A DNA stretch of 64,000 nucleotides from Ascoidea asiatica. Lineage: Eukaryota; Ascomycota; Saccharomycetes; Ascoideales; Ascoideaceae. The notes below the pieces were generated by a model. That model was not told the origin of the DNA, ran no database searches, and saw only the letters and a program-made list of their open reading frames with translations. The DNA lies in NCBI GenBank assembly GCA_001600695.1, contig BCKQ01000002.1:2289351-2353350 (forward strand), written 5' to 3'. Positions within the stretch are counted from its first letter, which is position 1; each line of letters opens with the position of its first letter. The translations under genes were made by a program, and so were the position numbers. Of the stretch, positions 20,901 through 31,155 are shown piece by piece.

Positions 20901-22351
20901 CAGATAATGGACAAGCAATTTTATGTACAATTCATCAACCATCAGCTATATTATTAAAAGAATTTGATAGATTATTATTTTTACAAAAAGGTGGAAAAAC
21001 AGTATATTTTGGAGATTTAGGAGAAAATTGTTCAACATTAATTAATTATTTTGAGAAATATGGATCAACACGTTGTCCAACAGCTGCTAATCCAGCAGAA
21101 TGGATGTTATCAGTAATTGGTGCAGCACCAGGAACAAAAGCAGATAAAGATTATCATGAAGTTTGGTTAAATTCTGAAGAATATCTAGAAGTTAGAAAAG
21201 AATTAATAAATATGGAAAATGAATTAGTTAAAATTGAATTAGATCAATCAGAAAATCATCATAAATCATTTGCATCACCAATATGGTATCAATATTTTTT
21301 AGTTACACAAAGAGTTTTTCAACAATATTGGAGAACACCAAGTTATATATATCCAAAAGTTTTTTTAAGTGCAATTACATCATTATTTAATGGATTTAGT
21401 TTTTATATGGCAGGTACATCCCAACAAGGACTTCAAAATCAAATGTTTTCAGTTTTTATGATGTTAATTGTTTTTAATTCAATTTGTCAACAAATGATGC
21501 CATATTTTGTTGATCAAAGAAGATTATATGAAGCAAGAGAAAGACCATCAAAAACATTTAGTTGGATTTCATTTATTTTAGCACAAATTTCAGTTGAATT
21601 ACCATGGCAAGTTTTATGTGGAACTTTAGCATATTTTTGTTGGTATTATCCAGTTGGATTTTATAAAAATGCAGTTGTTGCAAATCAAGTTCATGAAAGA
21701 GGAGCACTTATGTGGTTATTTATGGTTGCATTTTATATTTTTTCAGTTACTTTAGGACAAGCATTAATTGCATCAATTGAATTAGCAGAAACTGCAGGAT
21801 CAGCAGCAAGTTTATTATTTACATTTATTTTAACATTTTGTGGAGTATTGGCAGGACCAAGTAAATTACCAAGATTTTGGATATTTATGTATAGAGTATC
21901 ACCATTTAATTATTTAATTAATGGATTATTAAGTGTTGGAGTTAGTGGAAATAAAGTTGTTTGTTCATCAATTGAATATCTTAATTTTAATACACCTTCA
22001 GGAAAAACATGTGGTGAATATATGAAGAATTATATTTCTAAATCTGGAGGATATTTATTAGATGAAAATTCTACAAATAAATGTGAATATTGTTCATATG
22101 AATATACAGATGATTTTTTAAAACAAGTTGATTGTGATTATGATATAAGATGGAGAAATTTTGGTATATTTCTTGTTTATATTTTTTTTAATATTTGTTT
22201 TACAATTTTTATTTATTGGTTTGCAAGAGTTCCAAAATCCAATGATAGAGTTCATAATGTTAAAGAAAATAATAATAATAATAATAATAATATTGAAGAA
22301 AATAAAGCTATAGAATCTTCCATTACTTCTTTAAAGCAAAATAGTAATTAA
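17720..22351 (+). CDS. CDR1: PDR-type ABC-G multidrug efflux pump (Cdr1/Pdr5-like)
   Basis: A 1543-residue full-length fungal PDR transporter in (NBD-TMD)x2 order. NBD1 has Walker A GRPGAGCST (about residue 217, with the Cys replacing Lys that marks fungal PDR pumps), signature VSGGERKR (about 333) and Walker B LQLWDNSTRGLDAATA (about 353). NBD2 has Walker A GASGAGKTT (about 909), the degenerate signature LNVEQRKR (about 1013) and LLLFLDEPTSGLDSE (about 1035). This asymmetry is canonical. Two TMD blocks lie at about 540-800 and 1185-1510, each with large extracellular loops rich in Cys/Tyr. A poly-Asn tract sits near residues 63-76. The family exports azoles and other drugs, and phospholipids, across the plasma membrane. 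Odd feature: glycine codons are almost all GGT in the first 650 codons and mostly GGA in the last 650. Confidence 0.95.
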
Positions 22352-23173
22352 TTCTTATCATTTCCATTGCCATTCCCATTTTTTTTTTGTATAAAGAAGA
22401 AAAATAATTTATTGTTCAAATTCAAATAAAATCTAGTTTTTTTTTTCCTATTCTTTTTCAATCATATTTTATAATATGTAAATATATAATTTAAATTATT
22501 TTCATTTCTATTCTAATTTCTGTTTAATTCTTAATATCTAAATTCATTTTTTATTTCTTATCTTTTTTATTTTAATTTTCTAACTAATAATAGTGTAATA
22601 AATTAGAAGTTTTTCTTTTCATATAAATTCAAAGGATTTACAGTATAAAAACCAGTAATAAAAAATAACTAATAAAATTATCCAATGAAAATTTCAATGA
22701 ATTATAATTATGATAAAATTGAATTGAATTGAATCAAGTATGAAAACAAAAAGAGATATAATCTAGAACAGTAATTATAAGCTAATAATTTTTTGAACTT
22801 CTGAAACAATGAATAACCTCAAATGAAATATTTTTTTAAAGTATTATAAGTAATTAGAATGGAGTTTCCTAATTCGGACATTTCAATAGAAGTAAATGAT
22901 ATAGTAATAGAGTATTGGGTGTTTATTGGTCTTGGATATTAATGTTCAAAATAATTTAGTTGGATGAATTTAGTTAAAAAAATAAATTTATTTCAATTTA
23001 AAATTAATTGAAATAATATTGAATAATTTGAAGTATTTAATATACTGTATATAAATAAATGAAATTTTCTTTGAATAAATTTTTGAGTATTTAAATATGT
23101 TTTTTTGTTTTAAATATTCATATATATACTAATATAAATCATATAATAAATCATATAATAAATTCATTTTAAA
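22352..23173. other. Intergenic region downstream of the ABC transporter
   Basis: About 820 bp of AT-rich sequence with T-rich stretches after the stop (likely 3' UTR and terminator). I see no gene, RNA or repeat of note. Confidence 0.6.
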
Positions 23174-23335
23174 ATGTTTAATATTTTGTCAATTAGATTA
23201 CCATCAATTTCATTACAAAACTCTTCAGAAGATTTAAATGAGGAAAAAATGAGAGAAATTATTTCTCCACATCGTTATGAATTTTCAAATTATACACTTA
23301 TTTCAGAAGCTGGATTAATGAGGTTATTAAAATAA
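23174..23335 (+). CDS. Possible small protein of 53 residues
   Basis: An ATG-to-TAA frame of 53 codons whose product begins MFNILSIRLPSISLQ and ends in a charged, non-repetitive tail (SPHRYEFSNYTLISEAG). Unlike most short frames here it has balanced amino-acid composition (few Asn), an AAAA just before the ATG and AT-rich DNA around it. No homologue recognised. It could be a real small gene, the first exon of something longer, or chance. Confidence 0.35.
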   Translation: MFNILSIRLPSISLQNSSEDLNEEKMREIISPHRYEFSNYTLISEAGLMRLLK

Positions 23336-23591
23336 ATATGAATTTATGAAAGTCAAATTTATTTTGGTATATACTGTAATTTTTTTTGATATGCTGCATT
23401 TTTATAATTTCTCGATTCTAAATTTCAGTTTCAATTTCAGTTTCTTCTTTTGAGAGTGGTAAAGACTAATTGAAAAGTACCTCCTCTTCAACTACCATAC
23501 ATCTTCATTGCCTGTATATTTCTTCTTACCTGGATGAAGCTCACTCTGTTTATTCATATCTTTCTCTCTTCTTTATTCTCTTCTTCAGCTA

Positions 23592-23622
<31 letters not shown>

Positions 23623-23995
23623 CAATACACATCTTCTTTTTCTCTTTTCTTTCATGTTCACAAAAACCACAAAAACCTCTCGTCACGTCAATTTTAAGCG
23701 AGCTGTCCTATATCAGTGAAGTGTCCTACAATCAAGCTGTGTGCTTCCCTGCTGAGCATCGGTCCCGAGACTGCGACAATGGGCGCTTAATTCTTTCATT
23801 CATTCTTCCATTCACTGCTTTTAGTGAATCTGAAGGAGATTTAAAGGAATCAAAGGAATTAAATCAGTTTGATTTCACAATATAAGTGATATCAAATAAC
23901 AAAACAAGTTATAAACAAGTTATAAACAAGCTATAAACAAGTTATATTTAGTTATTAATCCATTGAATTGCAATTAAGAAATTTATCTTTCAAAA
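23336..23995 (+). promoter_or_regulatory. Upstream region of the HDA-complex gene
   Basis: About 660 bp. It contains pyrimidine-rich DNA, a (CTTA)n microsatellite near 23597-23626, a GC-richer block near 23640-23790 and AAACAAGTTAT repeats (about 23899-23946). Two overlapping short frames here are not convincing. Confidence 0.5.
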
Positions 23996-26248
23996 ATGGA
24001 GTTGCTGAAACTTTTAGAGTCTGATGCTTCAAATAACTATAATAAAAGTAAAAACATTAATAATATCACAAATGATATCAATGATAATGAAATCAATACA
24101 AATAAAGAAATAGATAATATTAACAAAATCAATAACAAGAATGAATACTATTTCCCAGTTCCATGTACTTCAATTCAATACGATTTATTGAAAATTGTTC
24201 ATAGATTATCAAATACATATTTAAGAAAATATCCAGTTACAAATAATAATAGTGATATAAATTTTCAAAATATTAGTATATTAAAAATATTATTTAGAAA
24301 TTTAAATTTAATTACAAATAATCCATATTTATTAGTTGATCATTATAGTCCAAAGAATTTTTTATTAATGGAAACAAAATTAAATTTTTTAAATTTAAGT
24401 GGAAATTTTATAATTTTAGAAAAAATTTTAAAAATTTTTGAAGAATTTAATAATTTAAATAATTTAAATTATAAATTAAAAGATTTTAAAAAAATTAAAA
24501 AATTTAATATAATTTTAATTGCTCAAGATAATAAAGAATTAGATTTAATTGAAGGATTCTTAATTGGAAAATTATTAAATTATAAAAGACATTCAGGTAT
24601 AAAATTATTTGAAAATAATGAAAATGATTCATTTTCAAATTATAATTCAAATTTAAATTATCAACTTAATAATAATAATAATACTAATGATGATTTTGAT
24701 ACTAGTAATGATAATAAATATCTTCATAACACTAATAATACAAACAATGATAATGATATAGATATGGAGATGAATAATAATAATAATGAGTTTAACTCTA
24801 ATATTGATTCAAATATTAATGAAAATAGTAATTTAAATGCAGAAATACTTGGTACTGAATCAAATTCAGATTCTAACACTAATTCAACAACTAATAGTAA
24901 AGAAGATCAATATGTTAATAAAAGGAATAAAAAATTAGAAAAAAATAAAATTAAAAATGAAATTTATGAAAAAATTTTAAAAGATTTTTGTTTAACAATT
25001 CATTTAATTACTATTAATAATATTAAAAATATTGAAAAAATTAAAAATTTTGTAAAAATAAAAGATAAATCTTTTAAAAAATTTAATTTTATTATAAATT
25101 TTAATAATAAAAAAATTTCAAATATTTATAATATTTATAATCAATCTAATAATATTCCAATAATTAATTTTATATCTTTAAATTCTATACAACATTGTTT
25201 ATATTATGTTAATGAAAAAGATAATGAAAATAATTATAATAATAAATATTATAATAATGAAGTTAATGATAATATAATTAAAAAATCATTATATTTATAT
25301 AATTTAAATAAAAAAAATCAAATTAAAGAAATTGAGAAAATAAATAAATTTTATGAAAAAAATGAAGAAAATTTAATTAAATTTTTTATTTATAATGATA
25401 ATAAAAATAATAAAAATAAAGATGATTATAATGAATTTATTGAAGATATTAAAATTTTACCAAATATTAAAATTAATAAAAAATATTTCAAAATAGATTT
25501 TAATTATTGTATAAGTGATGATGATGATGATATTGATAACAATAATGAGAATATGAATGAAAATATGAGTATGATTTATTCAAATTATAAAAAAGAATTA
25601 AGTAGATTAATAAATTTTAAATTAGAAGAAATTCAAAATAAAATTTCAATTAATGAAAATTATAAAGAAATTAATTTAGAAAATAATTTTATTTTTAATA
25701 AAATTGAAGAAAGAAATGAAGAAATTACAAAAAAATATAAAATTTCCAAAGAATTAAATTTAGAAAGTTTAAATATTGAAAAAAAATTAGAAAGAATAAA
25801 TAATGAATTTAATAAAATTAATTTAAAATATTTAGAAATTGAAGAAAAATTTAATGAATATAATAAATGTTTTAAATTAAATGAAAATGAAACTAAAGAT
25901 AATGAAATTTTAGATAAATTTATTAAATTAAAAGTTTCAAATTTAAATAAAAAAGAAAATAATTTAATTGAAATTAATAATGAATTAAATTTATTAAATG
26001 AAAAAAATGAAAGTTTAAGAAAAAATTATAGTGAAAAATCAAGTTTAGCAATGTATTCAAATATTAAATTAAAAAAAATTGAAGAAAAAAATAAAGAATT
26101 GGAAAAAATTTTAAAAGAAAAAGAAAATGTATATAAATTGAAAGATTTATTTAATAACAATAAAAACAATAATAATGATAAAATTATAAATGATTTAGAG
26201 AAAAAGAAACAATTTCTTCAAGGATATTTAAAACAACTAAGTACATGA
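23996..26248 (+). CDS. HDA3: HDA1 deacetylase complex subunit, Hda2/Hda3 family
   Basis: A 750-residue protein. The N-terminus MELLKLLES resembles the start of Hda3. After an Asn-rich insert comes YFPVPCTSIQYDLLKIVHRL, then NPYLLVDHYSPKNFLLMET (about residues 108-127), the family signature block, and IILIAQDNKELDLIEGFLIGKLLNYKRHSG, matching the helicase-like DNA-binding fold of Hda2/Hda3. An acidic Asn/Asp/Ser-rich insert (about 205-305) and a C-terminal coiled coil (about 530-750, Glu/Lys/Asn heptads) follow. Hda2 and Hda3 scaffold the class II histone deacetylase Hda1 for promoter repression. Hda3 rather than Hda2 is favoured by the N-terminus, but not certain. The fourth codon is CTG at a position I recall as Leu in the family. 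Confidence 0.78.
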   Translation: MELLKLLESDASNNYNKSKNINNITNDINDNEINTNKEIDNINKINNKNEYYFPVPCTSIQYDLLKIVHRLSNTYLRKYPVTNNNSDINFQNISILKILFRNLNLITNNPYLLVDHYSPKNFLLMETKLNFLNLSGNFIILEKILKIFEEFNNLNNLNYKLKDFKKIKKFNIILIAQDNKELDLIEGFLIGKLLNYKRHSGIKLFENNENDSFSNYNSNLNYQLNNNNNTNDDFDTSNDNKYLHNTNNTNNDNDIDMEMNNNNNEFNSNIDSNINENSNLNAEILGTESNSDSNTNSTTNSKEDQYVNKRNKKLEKNKIKNEIYEKILKDFCLTIHLITINNIKNIEKIKNFVKIKDKSFKKFNFIINFNNKKISNIYNIYNQSNNIPIINFISLNSIQHCLYYVNEKDNENNYNNKYYNNEVNDNIIKKSLYLYNLNKKNQIKEIEKINKFYEKNEENLIKFFIYNDNKNNKNKDDYNEFIEDIKILPNIKINKKYFKIDFNYCISDDDDDIDNNNENMNENMSMIYSNYKKELSRLINFKLEEIQNKISINENYKEINLENNFIFNKIEERNEEITKKYKISKELNLESLNIEKKLERINNEFNKINLKYLEIEEKFNEYNKCFKLNENETKDNEILDKFIKLKVSNLNKKENNLIEINNELNLLNEKNESLRKNYSEKSSLAMYSNIKLKKIEEKNKELEKILKEKENVYKLKDLFNNNKNNNNDKIINDLEKKKQFLQGYLKQLST

Positions 26249-26811
26249 TTACATCTATATAATAAAATGAAATGATGCAGTTATCAACTTATCAACTTAG
26301 ATTATTATTGTATTATTGTATTATTGTATTATTTGATAATAGTTTACAAAAGGTTATAACAGTTTATAATGGTTTATTTTATAATGGTTTATTTTGTGTT
26401 TCAATATTTCGTCAAATATGCGCAAATGCCACGCGACTTCTCAGAGACCAGAAATGTGGTACACATCAGCTACGTAAATCTTGCGCAAAACTATACGCTG
26501 AAATAAAGCTTTTTATTTGCAAGTTCTAATATAAATAGTAATTGAATGAAAGCAAATCTTTTATATATTACAATAATAACAAAATAATCTGAATTTGTAT
26601 TAAATCCAATTTCAATAGCCATGTTTAAATAATGATTTTTTTTTAATCAAACCTCATATAAATGCAAGGCTTCCCTAATTATTATAAATCTCATAAAATC
26701 CAATGAATAGCAATGGCTTTATTTCCTTATCAAAGAATTAGAATCTTAAATAAATACTTTTGGTTTGTATTGAATCTTTTTTATTAGAATAGTAAATATC
26801 TTAGAATAAAT
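26249..26811. other. Convergent intergenic region with TGCGCAAA words
   Basis: About 560 bp between converging genes. The segment 26400-26500 is unusually GC-rich for a convergent gap and contains TGCGCAAA near 26419 and 26482 and an ACGCG. A short frame spanning it has no coding character. Confidence 0.45.
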
Positions 26812-27537
26812 TTATTTTCTTAATAATAAAATTAAAGTATCCATTTTAGCTTCTAGAACCATTATTCGATCCGAAGTTTTTTGTTGTTCCAATAATATAT
26901 TACTTAAAATTTCATCATATTTATTTCCTTTGGAATTATTTTCTGAATCAAATATATTTTTAATTTTTATAATATCATCCATCATTTTATCTTGATTTTC
27001 AATATTATTCATATCTGAAATTGATACATTACTTAATTCAATTAAATTTGATTCATTTAAAGTTTTTTTTTTATTTTTTTTAACATTATTATTAACATCT
27101 TTAAATTTTTTAAAATTTTCTAATTTCAATTTACCTTCAAATTCTTTTTTTTTCCAAAGTTCTTCAATGGCTTGTTGTAATTCATCTCGATGATATGTTA
27201 GTCCTGTATTTTGTTGTTGTTGTTGTTGTTGTTGTGTTGAATAGTGATAATGTTCAAGTTGTCGTAGATGATCTAAATATGTACGCGATTGAGTAATATT
27301 AACGCCAAATTGACTATTGCAAAGCTCACGAAAATCATTTCTTTCACCAGTCTTTTGTCCAAATGTATCAATGGCAGGATACCTTTTAGTGTATTCCTGT
27401 ACTAGGAAAATATTCATCTTAGAAGTCCACTGAATTACTTTTCTCTTTTTTGTTGGACCATTTGGTGAGGATTGAAATTGAGTTGATGAAACCTGACCAT
27501 TTTGAATATAGTCAATATTATTTTCTAAAGACATCAT
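26812..27537 (-). CDS. Myb/SANT-like (trihelix-type) DNA-binding protein
   Basis: A 241-residue protein. The first ATGs in frame are at 27537 and 27534; the open frame further upstream lacks any ATG. A basic stretch PTKKRKVIQW resembles a nuclear localisation signal and leads into WTSKMNIFLVQEYTKRYP (about residues 30-50), the first helix of a Myb/SANT-like domain. A poly-Gln run near residue 108 is followed by RDELQQAIEELWKKKEFEGKL and a Lys-rich linker. A C-terminal amphipathic coiled coil (LLEQQKTSDRIMVLEAKMDTLILLLRK region) suggests oligomerisation. Domains of this kind are common in transposase-associated and domesticated regulators. The gene is divergent from YAP1 and has unusual inverted GCGTAAA-type repeats just upstream. 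Confidence 0.6.
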   Translation of the reverse strand: MMSLENNIDYIQNGQVSSTQFQSSPNGPTKKRKVIQWTSKMNIFLVQEYTKRYPAIDTFGQKTGERNDFRELCNSQFGVNITQSRTYLDHLRQLEHYHYSTQQQQQQQQNTGLTYHRDELQQAIEELWKKKEFEGKLKLENFKKFKDVNNNVKKNKKKTLNESNLIELSNVSISDMNNIENQDKMMDDIIKIKNIFDSENNSKGNKYDEILSNILLEQQKTSDRIMVLEAKMDTLILLLRK

Positions 27538-28678
27538 TATGATTGATGATTGAATTGTATTTACTTGTACTTCATAATATTTGATTGTTGTATTTTCTGA
27601 AGGTTTTTTATTCAAAAATTTAATGAAATTTGAGCTTTGTTTAGTTTTGAAAAAGAAAAAGTCGTGCAAATTTGCGTAAAGAAATTCAGGGCTGTCGGTT
27701 GACGCATAAGCTAAACGTTAATTCTAAACATGTGTTAAATATGCGTCACTTTTACGCAAATTTAAAAATATTCATATTTTCAATAATTTTAAAACTAAAT
27801 CCAGATAATTGGTCTCAGTTGCGGATGCATCCGATTTTATTTTTGAAAAATGAATCACCTGACTGAAATAGCACGTGTCTTTTTTTTACAAGCCACTGGT
27901 CTCGGAAACAACGCAGTTAAGCCGCAGCTGATGTCAACAATTACCAGCCGCAAACCGGCGCCTAACTACGTGGGCCGCAGTGCTGACAAATAAAGCGCCG
28001 CGACGATGAGACCCCGGAGGCGTGGCGAGCGTGGCGAGCGAGAATCGTGCTAACTTCACAGTACTTTACAGTCAGTGCTAGTTTTATCAGTGGTGGAGTT
28101 TTAGCGCTTCTGCTGGTGTTTCTTCTCTTTCTTCTGTTGGCCATCGCAGAATTCAGGTTTGGAGAGTGGACAATTTACTGGGTTATTCGCAAACAAGAAA
28201 GAAAGAGGAAGGAAGAACTGAAAGAACTGAAAGAACTGAAAAGAAGCTAAAAGCACAATTTCTATTCTAGATTTAATATTATTAAGTATCAAAATATTTT
28301 ATTATTATACAATACTTATTAAATATCAAATATATCAATAATTATATCGATAAATAAATCAATAAATATTGTTATATTAAATATATTGTAGAATAGTTCG
28401 ATAATTATTCCATTAAAGCTGATCTTTAACTTCAGTTATATATTTATTTAAATTATTTATTATTGATAATAAGTGTAAATTTATTTCGCACCTTTTATAA
28501 TAGCATAATATTTACAATAATTTATTACTACTATTATTTATTCCAAAGTGGCAAACAATTACAAGCAATCAATCAATCAGTAAATCAGTAAATCAATCAG
28601 TTTATAATCGATAGATCAATTAATATATTCTTAAATAATTAATAAATCAAATACTTATCTACTACTATTTTTTATCTA
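27538..28678. promoter_or_regulatory. Divergent promoter of Myb-like gene and YAP1, with GC-rich island
   Basis: About 1.1 kb. It holds inverted repeats at 27668-27763, a CACGTG at 27872-27877, a GC-rich block (about 27850-28060) and AT-rich DNA with CAATCAAT/CAGTAAAT repeats near 28565-28605 before the YAP1 start. Short frames on both strands of the GC block are artefacts. Confidence 0.5.
27668..27763. repeat. Nested inverted repeats upstream of the Myb-like gene
   Basis: Outer arms AAATTTGCGTAAA (27668-27680) and TTTACGCAAATTT (27751-27763) are perfect 13-bp reverse complements. Inner arms TGACGCAT (27700-27707) and ATGCGTCA (27741-27748) are a second perfect pair. They could be operator sites for a dimeric regulator, or ends of a vanished small element. 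Confidence 0.8.
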
Positions 28679-29788
28679 ATGTCTTTATTATCTTCAAGTT
28701 TAATGAGTCCAGATCTTTCTGAAATGTCTGAATTTCATGATATTAATAATAACATTAATAATAATATGAATGATGATATTCAAGAATCTGAATCTCCTGA
28801 TGAATTAAATAAAAGAAATCTTATTCAATTATCACCAGAAAATACAAAACGTCAAGAAATTAAAAAAATTTCAAATACAAAACCTGGTAGAAAACCAATA
28901 AATTCTCAACCAAAAAATAAAAGAACTGCTCAAAATAGAGCTGCTCAAAGAGCTTTTAGAGAAAGAAAAGAACGTAGAATGAAAGATCTTGAAGATAAAG
29001 TTGCTGAATTAGAAAATGAAAAAAAAGCAACAAATACTGAAGCTGAATTTTTAAGAATGCAAGTTGAAATGTTAATGAATGAATTAGCAAGATATAGAGG
29101 TAATTCAGTTTCTGGTTCTGATTTACAATCTCAAATTTCAAAAAATAATAGTATTCCAATTTCTTCAAATAGTACTCCAATATCTTCTTCAAATTCAATT
29201 TCTAACTCAAATTTAGATTTAAATTCAAAAAAATTCACTTTTGAATTTCCATGGGATTCTTCAAATAATAATAATAATAATAATAATACTAATAATAACA
29301 ATAAAAATAATAATAATAATAACAATAGTAATGATAATCAATCTAAACAAAATCCTACAATTGATAACAATAATAATATTTCAAATTCAATTTCAACTGC
29401 TTCTTCTTTAAATAATTCAGATATTGGAAATTCTTCAATTCCTTCAACTAATTGTTCTTCAAATTCATCTCCTTCTGATACTTGTCAAAATATTATTAGA
29501 AATAAAAATAAAGAATTTAAATTTGATGATAAATTTGATCAAAAAGTTGATAGTTTTTGTTCTCAATTAAGTTTAGCTTGTGGTACAAAAGATTGTCCAG
29601 TACCAAAAATTAAAAATAATAGTATTGATATTACTAATAATAATATTATTAATAAATCAATTCCAAATTCAATTCCTTCTTTATCAACTTTATCAAATTC
29701 AGAAATTAATGAAATTTTAACACCTTCTTCAAATTTTATTACTTTATCTTCAAGTAAATTTACTTTACCTGATACTCAATTAAATTTA

Positions 29789-29839
<51 letters not shown>

Positions 29840-30281
29840 TATAATAAAGTTATTAATAATAGCAAAGATGATCCATTATCTTTTTTAAATATGACATCTT
29901 TTGATCCTTCTTTAGCTTTTGCTTTTGATATTAATTCTCAAGATTCACTTTTAAATAATGATTTATTTTCAAATTCTGCTTTCAATTCAGGTTATAGAGA
30001 TATTAATAATGATTTTGATTTATTTGATAATGATATTGGAGATTTTAATGATTATAATGATATAAATTCAAATAATTTAGATCCTATATATAATTTAACA
30101 ACTGAAGATTCTATATTTGATTCATTCAAAGATGATACCAATAATACAAATAATATTAATAATAATAATATTAATAATAGTAATAATAATTCAAAAATAC
30201 AAAATACAAATATATCCATACCTACAATAGTACCTTCAGCTGTGACAATACCTACAAATTCAATACCTGATAATAATAATT

Positions 30282-30365
<84 letters not shown>

Positions 30366-30589
30366 GTAATAATAATGATAGCGATAATGAAGTTGTACCT
30401 TTAAGAGATGGACAATTATTAAGATGTGCAGAAATATGGGATAGAATTACTGCTCATCCAAGATATTCTGATTTAGATATTGATGGATTATGTTCAGAAT
30501 TAAGATTAAAAGCAAAATGTTCTGAAAAAGGTGCTGTTGTATCTTCAACTGATTTCAATAGAGTTATAAATAAAATTACTAAACCATAA
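28679..30589 (+). CDS. YAP1: AP-1-like bZIP oxidative-stress regulator (Yap1/Cap1)
   Basis: A 636-residue protein. The bZIP (about residues 77-145) contains the Yap-specific basic motif QNRAAQRAFRERKERR and a leucine zipper. The N-terminal cysteine-rich domain carries LSLACGTKDCPVP (about 297-308). The C-terminal domain carries LLRCAEIWDRI (about 583) and DGLCSELRLKAKCSE (about 602-616), with the nuclear-export Leu/Ile pattern. In Yap1/Cap1 these cysteines form disulphides under peroxide, masking export so that the factor accumulates in the nucleus and induces antioxidant and drug-efflux genes. Such genes would include pumps like the one in this window (inference). Several poly-Asn tracts, the longest about 26 residues of near-pure AAT around 30283-30363, separate the domains. 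Start is the first ATG, preceded by an AT-rich leader. Confidence 0.95.
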
Positions 30590-30987
30590 TTAATTTTTGT
30601 TAATTGTTAATTGCTAATTGTTATTTATTATTTATTATTAAATGTGTATTTTTTTGGTTAATCGGATTTTCATCTTTCATCTTTCATCTTTCATCTTTCA
30701 TTTTTCATGTTTCTTTTTTTTCATTTCTCATTTCTCATTACTTTCAATCTTGATTAATTTTTATTATTTCTATTATTTCTAATATTTTTTATTAATTTTC
30801 ATTCATTTATTTACTTACTTTTTAACTATCTATTATGTTATACCATTTCTTATGACCTTATAAAGAAACTTCAAACTTCTTTTTATAAGATTTTTGTAAC
30901 TTATTATATAATTTTATATAATTTTATTTTAAAAAAATCTATAAAACTTTAATAAAAATTTAATAAAAATAAATTATGTGAAATTAA
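30590..30987. other. Convergent intergenic region (YAP1 / ATG37-like)
   Basis: About 400 bp of T-rich then A-rich DNA with repeated CTTTCAT units (about 30670-30710), suitable for bidirectional 3'-end formation. No gene seen, no GC-rich island. Confidence 0.6.
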
Positions 30988-31115
30988 TTATTCAATTAAT
31001 AATTGAAAATTAGAATAATTAAAATTTCCAAATTTATTTAAAAATTTTAGAATGAATATAAATAATTTTATTTTATTAGAATTAATTTTATTTCTATCAT
31101 TTATAAAACTATTAC

Positions 31116-31155
<40 letters not shown>

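Noticed and set aside
26812-27669. Longer version of the Myb-like protein starting at 27669
   Set aside because: That frame begins with TTG and has no ATG before 27537.
27962-28292. Basic Arg/Ser-rich short frames upstream of YAP1
   Set aside because: Opposite-strand overlapping frames in a GC-rich promoter island.
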